A DNA stretch of 64,000 nt from Gnetum montanum. Taxonomy: Eukaryota > Streptophyta > Gnetopsida > Gnetales > Gnetaceae. The stretch spans positions 1-64,000 of the forward strand of contig MNCI01014483.1 of NCBI GenBank assembly GCA_015680685.1, written 5' to 3'. This document shows, one piece after another, positions 29,930-43,059 of this stretch (position 1 is its first letter; every line of letters begins with the position of its first letter). Below the pieces are notes generated by a model. The model was not told the DNA's origin, searched no databases, and worked only from the letters and a program-made list of their open reading frames with translations. Position numbers and translations under genes: made by a program.

Positions 29930-31045
29930 TCAATAAAGAGTCCTACAAGATGCACATGAAGGGCCATGTGTTGGCCATTATGCTATGTATAGGATAGCAC
30001 ACAAATTGATAATGATGGGATACTTTTAGCCTACTGTATTCAAATATGTTCATTCCTTCATACAATCTTGTGAAAGATACCAATGAGATAGAGGAATATC
30101 AGTAAGAAATGAAAGGCCAAAACACTAGATCCATCCATTAGAACCATTTATATTTGAGAAATTAACTTCATGAGCCCTATCATGCTAATGTCAAATGGAA
30201 AAGCTTATATTATAGTGACTGTGGATTATTGTAGGAAGTGGGTAGAGGTAGTCATACTTAAAGATTGTACAAACAAAAAAACTATGAAATTCTTGAAACA
30301 ACATGTAGTGAATTAGTTTGGACTACCAATAATGCTTATTTTAGATAATGAAACTCACTTTACAAGTGCTACTTTCAAGAAGCTCATGTAGCAACTTGGG
30401 GTGAATCATAAACTGATCAAACCATATCATCCCTAAGTGAATGTTCAAGTTGAAGTGACTAATTATGAAATCATAATAATATTAACTAGAATAGTTAGTA
30501 TATTTATGAAGAATTTTCACACCAAGTAAAATGATGGTCTATGAGCTTACAAAACTACATGGAAACTACCCATTGGATATTTTCCCTATGAGCTACTTTA
30601 TAGTAAATTAGCCATTCTCCTAATATTAGCAAAGCTTCAAAATCTAGCTTTTTCTAGCACATTAGACTTTAACCTAATCTTAGCCGAAAAGAAACAACTT
30701 GTGAACCTTAACCTATTAGAGGAAATTAGGCTAGTAACACTTATGAGTAATGATATTCATAAAAAGTACTCTAAGCATAGGCATGATACATGAATATGGC
30801 AAGTCTCAATCTAGCTAGGAGATACGATCCTATACTACAATCACCATCATGAACAACAAAAGGCTAAGTTTAGAGCACTTTGAAAAGGGCCACACATCAT
30901 CCAGGTAACTTATCCATTTGGTGTTATGAAAATTTACCACTAGTCTAGTTGACATTAGTTGATTTTAGCAAACATCCGAGAGGTTAAGCTTTACTATGAA
31001 CATCTCAATACTATTGTTGGTTCCACCTAGTCCATCAATTTGTCC
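29930..31045 (+). pseudogene. Integrase of the Athila-like family, decayed
   Basis: The zinc finger is visible (DAHEGPCVGHYAMYRIAHKL, SFIQSCERYQ). The core follows with TVDYCRKWVE-like text near 30220, LILDNETHFTSATFKKLM near 30340 and QVEVTNYEI near 30450, giving the D, D and E positions. Downstream, ELLYSKLAILL, FNLILAEKKQLVNLN and KLYYEHLNTIVGST are the C-terminal words. Several stops break it. A G-rich tract (TTGTGGGGGTGTTTG) follows at about 31085. Confidence 0.75.
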
Positions 31046-31099
31046 TCTACTTATTGAATTTTCTAGTTAACTACTCTTGATCATTGTTGTGGGGGTGTT

Positions 31100-32630
31100 T
31101 GAGGTGACATGTAGGTGAACTACTAAAACCTTTTCTTTTCTTATTCATTTTCCATATTCTTTGATATTTTTTTCATTCTTTTATACCTTTTTAAATTCTT
31201 AAATAATTTTCTATTCTTTGATATTTTACACTCTTTTTTATACTTTCCTTATTCTTTCTACTTTTGCAATTTTTACTATCTTTTCACAATTTTTCCTATA
31301 CTTTACCACTATTTTTCTTGTACATAATTAGTTAAATTTTCAATAAGTACAAAGGAATAAAGCAAGATGTAGTTCCAATAAGGTGAAGATTACTCTATAT
31401 CATTAAATTATTGAAAAAATGACCCTATATACAATGAGACCACATCATCCATCTACACATTTCCAATAATACAAGGTTGTTACCATGGCCATAAGGACAT
31501 TATTTTATCAATGAAACTAAAATAAACTTGTGGTCATTATTCCTAAATAGAAACGTGGAGAGTCAAGTGGGAATGAAAAGGGTGTGACATCAAGGGGATT
31601 TGCAAATTATTTATAACTACTATTATGAATCCTATCCTATCCTTAATATGGTATTATTTTCTTGAAGATCTAATGAAAAATGAAAGTAAGAGTAAAATAA
31701 TTCTTGCCTTACCATGTCATTTGAAAGACATGTTACCCATGCCTGAAGGTAGTAAAATATAAAACACATACACAAAATAAAATTTCTAGATGTCCCACTA
31801 GAAAGACACGCTACACATGCCTGAAGGTAGTTAGCTTCTTAGGAATCTTAAAGAAAAAAAGTCAAAAAGTGCATTTAATAAACTCCTCCATTGAGCAACA
31901 TACTAAGTGATAATACATCTTGAAATAGTGATAGTTTCATGGTGGTTACTTGTGAAGAAGACACAATGGAATGTCACTAAAAGTGCCATGGACTTGCTCT
32001 GGATCTGAGATGAAAAGGCTAATGATTACTTTAACCACATCTTACACAAAAGGATTCATTATGCCCAAAGCAAGACACATCACATTCCAATCTCTACAAT
32101 CCTTTCTCAATCCATTTCATCTATCTATTATATTTTATCATAATTCCATAGTTTTTAATAATATATTGTTCTCTTCCCGCTTTAGTGGTACAAACATGTA
32201 TGTTTTGAGAGATCGGTATGTTTTACATTCAACACCTTAGATTCGTACAAACACTTTCAAGCATGGTTATAAAATAGTGCTAAGGGTTGAAGCCTATTTG
32301 GGAAGGATCCACTTGTATAACTCTTGTGTCTCATACCTACCAATCAAACCCATACTATCTTGGAATTTCTAGAACACATCAAAATTCAGTGTTTACTTTA
32401 CTTAAGTCCAACAACCTGTCCATACACCTATAACCCTTCATTCATCTCCTATATGTTGAATAAACTGTCATTGTCTAAGATTCCTTCCTTATGAACTTAG
32501 AACACCAAATTTTTAAAATCTAAGTATCATGAATGATCCAAGATCCTTTGGACAAGCTTAATGTCTTCCAAATATTTTATTTGACTCATTTTTCCCACTT
32601 ACACTTGCTCAAAACTCAAAATGTTTTGGC
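31100..32630 (+). other. 3' non-coding module, decayed copy 2
   Basis: A T-rich stretch (31120-31320) is followed by GGGTGTGACATCAAGGGGAT (31580), a duplicated GAAAGACA.GCTAC.CATGCCTGAAGG word, and GGGAAGGATCCACTTG at about 32300. It sits between integrase and ORF2. Confidence 0.6.
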
Positions 32631-32634
32631 TAGG

Positions 32635-32905
32635 ATGTTGTTGATATGATGTATGAGGTCATCCAACATCAAAGCTACAATGTTGGATCAATAATGTTGC
32701 ACATATAAATTAAGTATATATATGTCAAGGAGTTAGAAAATATTTTCATTCCTCTCATTTGTAACAAGAGAAGATTTTTCCATTTTGTTATTGAGCTCTA
32801 GAAAGCTTACTTCCAAAGCCCATACCTTCATCCCCACAACTTCAATTTTTGAAATTCTTGAACCTTGTTGATCCAGGAGTGCTAAACATGATCATGGGTA
32901 GAGGG
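32635..32905 (+). promoter_or_regulatory. Internal promoter-like cassette, copy 2
   Basis: Inverted words (CATCCAACATC ... CAATGTTGGATCAATAATGTTG) are followed by CACATATAAATTAAG and TATATATATG, then a leader-like stretch ending at GATCATGGGTAGAGGGG. It is equivalent to 24785-25075 and at nearly the same distance from the upstream landmark. Confidence 0.4.
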
Positions 32906-33879
32906 GTGTGCATTTCATAGGAATCTAGAAATTTAAGCCAAAAATTATCTAACACCCTAAAAATACTATATAGGATAAGTATAGCAAAACAATCAAGAAC
33001 TTACGGAAAATGACCTAAGAGTTTCTTCTAATTAATGATACCAACTATTTCAAGGACAATTAACTAAGAAATGATAAGTGTGCAAGGTCATAGTAATTAA
33101 TGATAAAATAGTTAGGAGGCTTCATTTTGAAAATTTTTCTAACTCTACAATCATAATAAGATAAGAACTTGACCTAACCAAGAAGACAAAAAGGATATGG
33201 AACTTTGGAGCATTGATTTAAACACTTTAATAATTTCAAACTCTTGTTGATTAATGATTACCACAAAGAGACCAATAGCTAAAGGATCTTCCAAACATGG
33301 GAGAAAATGAATGAGAGGCCATGGGAAAGGCCATGTGGAAGAACAAACATCCCAAGTAGAACATGTAGGTTAGGAGCTCTAATCATACAACATTCATCAA
33401 CAAGCTCCTACCACCAAGCACTCACAACCTTACACAAGAAAAAAAACAACTTTCTGCTAATAATGATAGCTTGATAGATATAAAGAATAAGAAAAATGTT
33501 CTCAAAGAAAGCATTCAATAGATCAAAGAAAAACTTGTTAAGTCAACCAAGATATGTATCACTTGGCTAGGAAGAATAGAAATTTATCAATGGAAGAAGT
33601 TTGTGTCATCTATTAGAAATCTCCAATAGAAATTATTGCATGGTAGAACAAGGCCAAAAAACATAAATGGCTCAAGGAACACTTTAGAGGTTAGGTGGGA
33701 ATATACAAATAAATAAATAATAAAGAGATCAAGATAGCAAAGGCCATGATTAGTTCAATTTCTATAAAAAACCTATATTTGTAGCTAAGTCTAGATAGCT
33801 TTACCTATGTCAACTAAGCTAAAGTGAAGAAAAGGAGTTGTAGATAAAATACCACATAGAGTACATGGGATTAGAAAAT
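32906..33879 (+). other. No recognised gene; probably decayed ORF2
   Basis: The position corresponds to the N-terminal half of ORF2, but I cannot align it with 25395-26160. No other feature is seen. Confidence 0.3.
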
Positions 33880-34375
33880 ATTTAGTATGCTAATTTAGCC
33901 ATGTTAAAAACATGGATGTCTAGAAATGAGTCAGAGGAAGAGGTAGTTTCCATATATGAAATGTACAAGAAGAAGTTTGTCAATAGGAAGAACACACTGT
34001 AGAAACTACATGTAGCAAAATTAGAGCTATAAATCATTAAGACCAAATACCACAGGTAGAAGAATGTAGTAGAAAACCTAGCACATTGCATGTCAGACTA
34101 CCAAGAACTTAGATATATGGCCAAGGCATTTAAGAAAGAGAGGCAGTAGTTTGTAGCTTGCTATGTGAAGGCCAACAAGATGTTTTTGTAGCTATCATGC
34201 CCATGGGATTTACTCACTCTATCTAGCATTTCTCAACAAGCATGGATGATACATGATCTACAAATAGAAGAAGAGAAACTTTAGGCACTCCTAAATAGCT
34301 ATTAATTCTAGAAGGCTAATAACAAAGGAAAGAAGGTAATGGAAGAGCCTACACCACCTGAAACATGATCTAAAG
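33880..34375 (+). pseudogene. ORF2 C-terminal, helix-rich remnant
   Basis: Across five or so stops the frame reads LAMLKTWMSRNESEEEVVSI, YEMYKKKFVNRKN, LHVAKLEL, VVENLAHCMSDYQELRYMAK, AFKKERQ*FVACYVKANKMF, ISQQAWMIHDLQIEEEKL and KGKKVMEEPTPPET. The composition is charged and coiled-coil-like. It lies just upstream of the element's LTR. Function is unknown. Confidence 0.4.
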
Positions 34376-34589
34376 TAAGCTACTTTAAATTTTGTTTTTA
34401 GTTTTATCATATTATTATGTGATTTTGTAAAACACCATTGTGGCATTTTAAGTCATGTAAATAATCAATTATTCTTGTATAGTTAAGTCTACCTCCCAAT
34501 TTTTTAAGTGATTATATCCTATTTTATTTTAGCTTAAGGATAAGTCTTCAATTAGTTTTGGGAATATGATAAAGTCAAATTTTTGAGTG

Positions 34590-35250
34590 TCACAATATTG
34601 CAGCAATGATATCATATCAAGGATTTTGTTAATACAATGTTGTAACCCATGTTATGTCATCATTGATATCATGTCTTGAGATGTATGTAGTCCTATAAAT
34701 ACTAGTTCTTGGATGCATAATTAGCAACATTTCATTTGCACACTTAGGAAAACTCTTAAAGTTTTATTTCTTAGACCTAGTGATAGTGTGAATTCCCATA
34801 GTATGATGTTTAGAATTTGAATGGCATATTTATTCAAGTGAATTATACTTGGATGTAGTTCATGAATAGAAATAAAGATCAATATTGCTTTCTATCATTG
34901 CAACATCCACATAGTTTTATTTCCTTAGCATAATTTTTATTGTTTTCTTATCTTAACAAATTATTTTTAAAGAACTTTATTTTACACATCATTTATAAGT
35001 GGAATGAATTCAAATGTTCTCAAGTGCTAAGTGTGGCTATTTGATAACCTAGTAGTCGTGTTGCTTGGCTTGTGTAGTAGTAATTTCACTTGGTAATCCA
35101 AGCAATAGCTACACAAGTGTAAGGCATGTACAATAGACTAGGATTGGATTTCCATTGTATTAGGCTAAGATAGATTTATTTTTTCTTAGTTAACTAGACT
35201 TAGAACTTATTCAATCATGTTTACATTAGGAGAAATTAAAAGCTTCTCAG
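34590..35250 (+). repeat. Decayed LTR of the Athila-like family
   Basis: AATGATATCATATC and CATTGATATCATGTC correspond to the decayed palindromes. They are followed by CCTATAAATAC at about 34692, GAAATAAAGATC near 34870, TTGGTAATCCAAGC near 35090 and AGTTAACTAGACTTAGA at about 35198 (young LTR: AGTTAATTTAGACTTAGATC). Exact ends were not found. Confidence 0.6.
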
Positions 35251-36109
35251 CATCAATTTATCATATGCCTCACTAAGAGCTAAACCATATACCTAAAATT
35301 CACTAGCTCAAGGTGAGAACACAATGACCATGAACTTAACATCAACCTTAGCATAATAAAATTATCCATACATTGATTATGATCTAATCATGTGTGAGCA
35401 CTCATGACTTGTATGTTAGAGTGTTAGATGTTGCACTGCTCATCATCTAGATTATAGTCATTGATGAACATAACAAAGTCAAGTTACTTATAATATTTGT
35501 CATTGATATTTAACTAGTAAGGACCATTAGCAAGAAATTGGTAGGGAAATTGATACTTTTTAGGCAATAATGAAGTCTTCTATTCTAATTACCTTCTCAT
35601 TTGGATTGAAAAAATTAAGCTTGATAATTCTTATCCTATCTACCAAATCTACCATCACATTACAATGAAGGTATGAGTTGTAATTTTTCCCACATATTAC
35701 TTTAACACTATTAATTTTCCAACAATAGATTATTGTAGTCTTTCAAAATTATTGTAGTCTTTCAAAACCATATTCAATGCATATTATTCATTGGTATGGT
35801 TCTAAAGGTACTAGTTTCATCTTAATTAGACTTATGGTTGGAATATATCAAGGTTTGAATTTTGTTGTAAAATGTTCTTACTTAAATTACAATTTTAAAA
35901 TTTTATAGATTTCAAAATATAATTACCTCTAAATTATTGGATCTCAAAATTGTACTTAAGCTTTCTAAATTAACAAAATAAACACTTAAGACTTCACCTC
36001 CTAATCATCTAAGAAAGTTCTAATATATATTTCAATAGGAAGATTATATATATTATATACATTTACATTTTTAAAATTATATTTAAAAATATTTTGGATC
36101 TTAAATGTT
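35251..36109. other. AT-rich DNA with no recognised gene
   Basis: Nothing was recognised on either strand. Confidence 0.4.
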
Positions 36110-36480
36110 TGCAACTACTACACCAGTCACTAGCATTGCATCATAATTACAAGCAATGAGTGTTGCATTGTGGTAGGGTTACAAGACATGAGCACACTAC
36201 ATCACAGTCATGGATTGTGCAAGATAATGTAGGCCTACCTCATCATAATATGGTAGGGTCATATGGCCCAACCATGCAACACAAATCCCATGACACCATC
36301 TCATAGTATGACCACAAGGCCCAATCATACTACATTACAACTAGGGATCACACAACATACTGCAAGCACTACCATACTACAATGCAGTAGGACCAAAAGG
36401 TCTAGCTATGCTGCTTTGCAACTAAGAGTTGTGTCGCATTGTAGCAAGGCATTGAGGTCCAACCACACAATTTACCCAAG
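36110..36480. repeat. Degenerate 55-90-bp minisatellite
   Basis: About five diverged units share CACTAC.ATCACA, GTAGG.CCATATGGCCCAACCA and ACTAGGGATCACACAACAT-type words. It is richer in C and G than its surroundings. Confidence 0.5.
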
Positions 36481-37774
36481 GTACCATAGCATTTACCACT
36501 ATTAGCATGCACCTTATGCTCCAATGACCAACACCATATAACCATCATTTTAATGTCTCTTTGATCGCAATGTCATTGTCTCCACTTGTTTTTCTTTGCC
36601 CCATCCTTACCTTCACTTGTCTATATCACTTGTCACAACACTTTGCTACCTATTCCATGTGCCTTTGATAGCACCTACATCAATGTCATGCCTTCTATCT
36701 TTTACCATATCCTCTATTGTTGTACTCTACCACTAATGTCATCTCTATCCATCACCGCTTGTGTTTTCCACTATGAGTACCCAAGGTTCATATCCCACAC
36801 ATTGGAGATAGATTCATGAAAATTACAGTTCTACATTGAAAACAATTTAAATTCAAATAAACAAAAATTATCAAATTTAAACAATTTGGTAAAAAAAATT
36901 GAACTAGTAAGAATAAATATAAGAATTATGCCCAAATTTTGAATTTTGAAAGTCCATAACATTTAATTTTAGAAATTTTTTCAACAAAAAAGTAGTTATT
37001 CCTGATAGATTTTGACCTCCTAAACATAATGACAAAGTTAGATTTACTACTAGGATTTGAAAAATAAATTTTCAACCCTCTTTATTAAACTATGCCATAA
37101 CATCCTTATGATTTAAATTTATCATAACTCAATCATTCAATGTTCATTTCTCACATATAAATAATCATTCAAGTAGTTGATAAGTAGATGATTTTTCAAA
37201 TCATACCTTAGTTTACTTGTAACCTAGACCAACTAATCATGGTTAATAATATAATGGTTAGGACTAAAATATATAACATTTAGTGTCATCTTAGACCTCA
37301 AGATTAAATAATTAGGTTATGCATATAGTTATACCTTGGTCACTAATCTTTAGTTAATCATTAGTTACATTACTAGAGTTAGTATGTTAAGGAGGGTAGA
37401 AAGGTCATTAAGAGTCTAGGAAATGTAGCCAAACCATTAGCAATCCAATGAACCAGATAATTACAGAATTAGTTGGTAAACCATAACATAAGAAAGATTT
37501 ATACTAATATAATTGACAATCAAATTAGTTGGTATACATTGATCATCATGAAGATTCATAACCTTTTCCCAACAAGGCATATGATATCTATTACAAGAAA
37601 CTAGCTAGGATAAAACTTAATCAAGAAGATAACAATATATAATGTGCTTAAAAGATTCCTACCCAATGAAAGAAAACATCCACTATGTTCACATTGGTCT
37701 TTTATTAGCACAAGTACTAATATCCATGTATCCTTCCAAAATTACAGCACTTGAATGCTAATATCTTGTGTCTA
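36481..37774. other. AT-rich DNA with no recognised gene
   Basis: The open frame at 36586-36819 has no recognisable motif. Nothing else was seen. Confidence 0.4.
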
Positions 37775-38447
37775 TAATAAATCCTACCATGGGAATGTAT
37801 ATACTAATTCTAACTTGATTTAAGAAAGTTTGGATATGAGGGTATCTACAAGGAAAAAGGTTTTTGTGATTTTTCTTCTTTGGAGCTATATAAGCTAGCT
37901 TATTGTTGCAACCATAATATAAATGGTTGTGCAATATTCTATAAAAAAAATAAAATTGTAACATAATACAAATGTTTGAATGGATATTGAAATATATTAC
38001 TTTTAAAATTCTAAAACTTTGAGTTATGAGAAGAAGGATTGATGGAGATTCTAAAGAAGCCACAAAGCCTTGACGTTAGTTCTTTGAATTCAGTCATCAA
38101 GAAGGTGTATATGTGTGGTTAACATAGATTTGATTATCAATCTAACATGTCTGGATGTCAGACTTTGTCAAGTATGTTACTTGATCAACATGATCCAAAG
38201 ATGTCTAAAGTATAAATTATTTCTAACCTATAATAGTCTTGATCAAACACCATTCATTCTTTGTGGAGACTTCAATGTAAAAGCTACAAGTGATGTTCAT
38301 CAATTCTTAAAATATGAAAGAGTGAAAGAGCTTTTAGAGGAGAAACCAAATTTAAGGAAGGTATTTCCTTCCATTTACCATTTTTTTCCATTAGCAAGTA
38401 CATATTCCACCTACTTTGAATCCTCACTAGACAAATTCAATCCATAA
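37775..38447 (+). pseudogene. CCR4/Angel-type deadenylase (EEP nuclease) pseudogene fragment
   Basis: With several frame changes the + strand reads LRKFGYEGIYKEK near 37830, NINGCAIFYKKNKI near 37925, then CVVNIDLIINLTCLDVRLCQ, a long lysine/leucine stretch, TPFILCGDFNVKATSDV and FPSIYHFFPLASTYSTYF. In CCR4-like mRNA deadenylases the order is GY.G.YK, DGCA.F, ANTH followed by DVKL.QV, GDFN, and PL.SAYS. The order and spacing match, and GDFN carries the metal-site Asp and Asn. The last 110 codons (38115-38447) are open. No introns are obvious inside the fragment, so it may be a retrocopy. A LINE endonuclease also has GDFN but would not explain the other motifs. Confidence 0.55.
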
Positions 38448-39529
38448 TTTTGAAAATAGATGATGCTAATGGATAATGTTCATAAAAAAACCATAGTCTA
38501 CTAGTTACATTACCATGACTATCCGAGACAGATCAACATCCTTCTTTATCAAAGTCTTATATTACATTTTCTAGGATATGAGATTTTTTGAAGTCACTAA
38601 GTTATTAAAGTTAATTTTCAAGGAAGAAGTTAAGTAGCATGATCAAGCACTACCATCTCAAACAAGGTCATCTAACCATATAGTCCTTATGGTAGAACTA
38701 CAACTGCATTCCTTGATTTCTAAGGTTGATAAAAATCAAGGAGTTTTCGTACCTTCTATTTCTTGTTTTTATTCATCTTTATTTATTTATGTTATATTTA
38801 TAAATTAGGTAAGTAAAATATTTTGGACAATACAAGTATACAAAAATTTGTTCTACCTCCACTTGGATAACTACAGATAAGAGTTGCACCTTGTGTAACC
38901 TTGCTTAAGACTAGGGATTGATGGTTGGTAGACATTTAGTTCACCTATTGTTATTACCTAGAGATTAAGGCAACTTGTTAATAAGATAAGATTTATTTCT
39001 CTAAATATTTTTTTACTTATCTTTTTTTATTGAATAAGTGGAAGAATTTTAACATATTCAATCCTATTTTGATAGAATAAATTAAAGAATTGGAACATAT
39101 AAGCATGGAGAAATAACCTAGATAAAAATTTTTAATGCAAGATTTTTTGAGAATGAATGAAAGCTAAGGGGGTAGTTTATCACATTTTCATTCCCAATAT
39201 GGAGTCATTCTTTAAGTACAATAGTATCTCCTTATTACAAATATTGTAGTTATTGCAACAAAACCTAAAGTAACATGTTTTGATAACAAATATGTCTTTA
39301 GAGCAGACCTTTGTGGATTTGACTAAACGTATTTATACCTAGGGATTAGAGGCCATGCTAGCATGGATTTATAGAGCTGATAAAAGTAATTAACAGATAC
39401 TGTATGAAGCATAATAAGAAGATGAATAACCATTCCTTCTAGTCAACTATAGGCCTAATTATGGTGGTATTTTTGAATTACCTCTAAGGGATAGACATCA
39501 AAGGAAGGTAATCCTAAGAAACACTTAGA
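38448..39529. other. AT-rich DNA with no recognised gene
   Basis: Nothing was recognised. Confidence 0.4.
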
Positions 39530-39690
39530 ACATTCTCCAAATACACTACTTTTACATTCATAACATTTTCTTTTCATTTCCTTATGTGTTTTTCATATTG
39601 TATTTATTACACATAATGTTGAATGTCACATATATTTGACATTTTATATAACATCTAGGAATAAGATATCACAAATTTACCTTATCAATT
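39530..39690. repeat. Dispersed repeat, copy 1
   Basis: It shares ACATAATGTTGAATGTCACA, ATATATTTGACATTT and AACATCTAGGAATAAGATATC-type text with 56330-56480 in the same orientation. Possibly an LTR or a short non-autonomous element. Confidence 0.5.
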
Positions 39691-40729
39691 TATAAATGAA
39701 AGATGAATCACTAGGAATGACCCTAAAAAATATTTATGATTTTTCTAGGTAAATCAAAATAGAAATGATGATAACCTAAAATTCATAATGGTGATATCAC
39801 CATTGAATAATAATAATATTTTCAAATATACTAAATTAAAATAACTAACCAAAATATTTATATACCATTATAATATGTCATCACATTTCGATTTCTAAAA
39901 CTAGTGGAGTAGTTATAGGTTCAAACTCATAGTTTTTTAGGCATCATAGACTACTTGATGTACTACATAGTATTCTAAAGTGTTGCACATTTTCTAATAC
40001 ATTTAGTAATTTATTTGACATTTAACATTATTTTTAGCATCCAAATACCTCTCAAAAATTGCACATCCATTTAGGCACCACATACTCTTAGACACTAGAG
40101 AGTCATTCAAGTTCTCAAATGCCTATCAAGAGCTCAATTGATTTTAAATGACATACATTTCCACACATCATTATTTAGATCCAAAAACTAGCTTATTTTA
40201 CTATAGAAACAAGCACACTTAGATTTATTTCTAGATGAATTTTAAATAATTTATAAGATCTTGTATTATTCTTTATATTAAATAATATTTAATATGATTT
40301 GAAGATTTCTAATGAAGAAATTGTACATTACTATGTTATCAATAAAAATTCCTTAGTCTCAATTTTTCATGTTTTTAATAATAACTAAAAGCTCCAAAAT
40401 GAGAATTTAAAAGTCTTGAAATTTTCTTAAGATGATATATCTAGAAGATAGGTTAAAACAAAACTTAATTATGATATCTAGATAAAACATTAGGCTTTTA
40501 TATCATAGCGAAAAATTAAAATTTATTAATGATTTAGAAAATTATATTTTGATTTATGTGGAATTAAATATTATGACCTATGATATTGAACCCAAATGGA
40601 GGGTAATTTTTTATTTACATATAAAACCTAAAGTAAAGGGAGATGTAAAAAGTATAAATACATAAAAAGTGAACCTTTACTTTAATGTCTTACATGTAAA
40701 TAAGGATGGCTTTTCTTCCTCTCTTTAGA
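39691..40729. other. AT-rich DNA with no recognised gene
   Basis: Nothing was recognised. Confidence 0.4.
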
Positions 40730-41335
40730 CACCTTAGTAGTGCTTACATGTTCCAATACAATTTAGATGTCCCACCATGGTGTAGATGCCCAAGTATAGT
40801 TTAGGCATCCTAATAGAGTTAAAATGGCTTAGTGTAGCTTAGGCATCTACCCATTTTTTGGTACCTATGTACAACATGTTCTAGGCATTCAACCATGTTT
40901 AGGTGTCCAAGTATAGTTTAGATGTTCTAATAGAGTTTAAATGTCCTAGTATAGCTTGGATGCTCAACTATAGTCTAGATGCCATAATAGATTTTAGATG
41001 TCCCATCATGTTTTAGATGTCTAACCATGTTCAAATATTCAAGTATAGTTTCAACACCCGAGTATAGTTTAGGCACTAGGTATAGTTCAAATGTTCCAAT
41101 CAAGTTTACTTATCTTAGTATATCTTAGGCAACAAACTATTTCTAAGCATGCAAGTATAGTTCAAATTCCAAGAAATTTTCTAGTGTCCCAATACAACTT
41201 AATCATATCATAATGTTTTATATGCTCAAGTATACTTTAGATACTAATAATGTTTAGTAGTCTTGGTACAACTTAGGTATCCCACTATGTCCAAATGCTC
41301 CCCAATGTTTCAAAAGCACTACTATATTTCAAATG
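40730..41335. repeat. Degenerate 18-20-bp minisatellite, about 30 units
   Basis: The consensus is close to AAGTATAGTTTAGATGTCC. Successive units of 18-20 bp run for about 600 bp with substitutions and small indels, for example AAGTATAGTTTAGATGTTC, TAATAGAGTTTAAATGTCC, TAGTATAGCTTGGATGCTC. It has no coding role that I can see. Confidence 0.8.
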
Positions 41336-43059
41336 TGCCATCAGTATTTTTATCCATGCTATTCTTTGAGAGTATATTACATTCATTAGTTTTTTGTATA
41401 CATAAAAATATCTTACCTTTGTGCCTTGGTACCCTTTTAATGTTTGTTCTTATTATATTCATTATTGCATCTAATTAGTTTAGTTACATAGATATAATAA
41501 ACACATGTTTATATTATATAATGATCCATACTCTAATTTTTTTACTATAGTATAATTTTATTTGCTATAGTTTATACAAATTTGTAGTACAATAAGATGT
41601 TATCTCTTTAGGTAGTTGACCCCTTAAGCTTAGTAGTAGACCTCTTAAGTGGATCATTTAATTAAGATAATCTTAGTTTCATACTATGTTGGCATTGCTA
41701 TTTTAGTCTTACCATAATTATGTAGTCATGACTAATAGTAATTCAACCTACATAATGCCTTCTTAGCCTAGCATAGGTAGGAGGGTGTTACACATATAAT
41801 GGTATAAGCATTACTTATGGAGTATTTTATGGATTGTTAGATCCTCAAGTAATTATAATATAGGTATAAGATATATTATCTAATTAGAACTTTATAAATT
41901 GGTACTTCTTACCAAAATTGAACCCATGGATTGAAGTTTTCAAATCAAGGTCTTCACTCATTCTTTATAGAATATCTTAATCTATCATATTACTCCAACC
42001 ATTGATTATAAAATGAAACAAATTGAAATACTTTCCAAATTAATGAGGGATTAGTAATATTAGTAGCATTAACAAATTGAAAACCACCATAAAATATTTG
42101 GCTTTCATCATCCCAACATACAATCTATTTGAGATGTAAAGCTACCAAGCTCTCTTCCATGTTAAATCATAACTAATATCTTGAATATGCCTAAAATTCT
42201 AACCATTTCAAGATTATAGTACTGTATTCTAATTCAAAATATGAAATTATTTCTTCAAATCATTGGATCAAAAAAAAATTTCTTTTTTCTCTAGATGATA
42301 ATAATTATTTTAGAATAATAGAAACAAGAAAGATAATAAGGAGGAAAACCTAGAAGATTAGATCTTGTTAATTATAATAAACTAGCTTGTGATAGCAACT
42401 TGGTCTCTCAACCTCATAAAGATAGGAAATCCCAAATACATGGTAATAAATGTGTATATTTCACATCCAAATAAACAAATATGGAAATGATAATTGAAAT
42501 GTAAATTCTTTATTACATTTTTATAATACCATAAAGGATCTATAAGCTAGAAAAAATTTTACAAGGCTTTGATATGATTATGATGAATCTAAAACATGTC
42601 ATCGAGAAAATGACCCAATGTTGATACCTCCAACTTAAACTAGTGTAATAAATTTTTTTCCTAAATATTATATTTAAGTCTAATTGTATTTAAAAAAGGA
42701 GAATAAAAAGATATCATTTATCATCACTACTACATATATAGAAAATTTGTAAATGCATTGCTCTCTTTGAAGATTGATCCATCTCGGTATTTCAATTAAT
42801 AAATAATGAGATCTCACATAAGAACATGTGATTGCCACCTTACAGTAACTAAAAAAAGGAGTAAAAGGATAAGTAAATATTTCTATTAAGGATACTTCAA
42901 TTTTTCACAAAAAAATATTTTTTCCACATGGTTCTTCCCACATGTGCTTCAATTCCTTTTATCTTATCTTTTTTATTATATCCTTAAAGATCAAATTAAA
43001 ATCTTGAATTTCAATTTTTTATTTTGAAGCCATTTTTTCCATTATTAAACCATCTTGTT
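41336..43059. other. AT-rich DNA with no recognised gene
   Basis: The right part may be the decayed 3' end of the LINE read on the - strand. Nothing specific is recognisable. Confidence 0.35.

Larger units (their letters stand above)
27421..35250 (+). mobile_element. Decayed autonomous-type Athila-like element, 5' truncated
   Basis: In order: protease, RT, RNase H, integrase, T-rich 3' module, promoter-like cassette, ORF2 C-terminal remnant and an LTR. The order and wording match the young element where they overlap, so this copy shows the ancestral pol-containing layout. The 5' LTR and gag are absent. Confidence 0.65.

Noticed and set aside
38115-38447. LINE endonuclease reading of the GDFN motif
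   Set aside because: Preceding GYEGIYK, NGCAIF and DVRLCQV and following PLASTYS fit the CCR4/Angel order; no RT follows on that strand.
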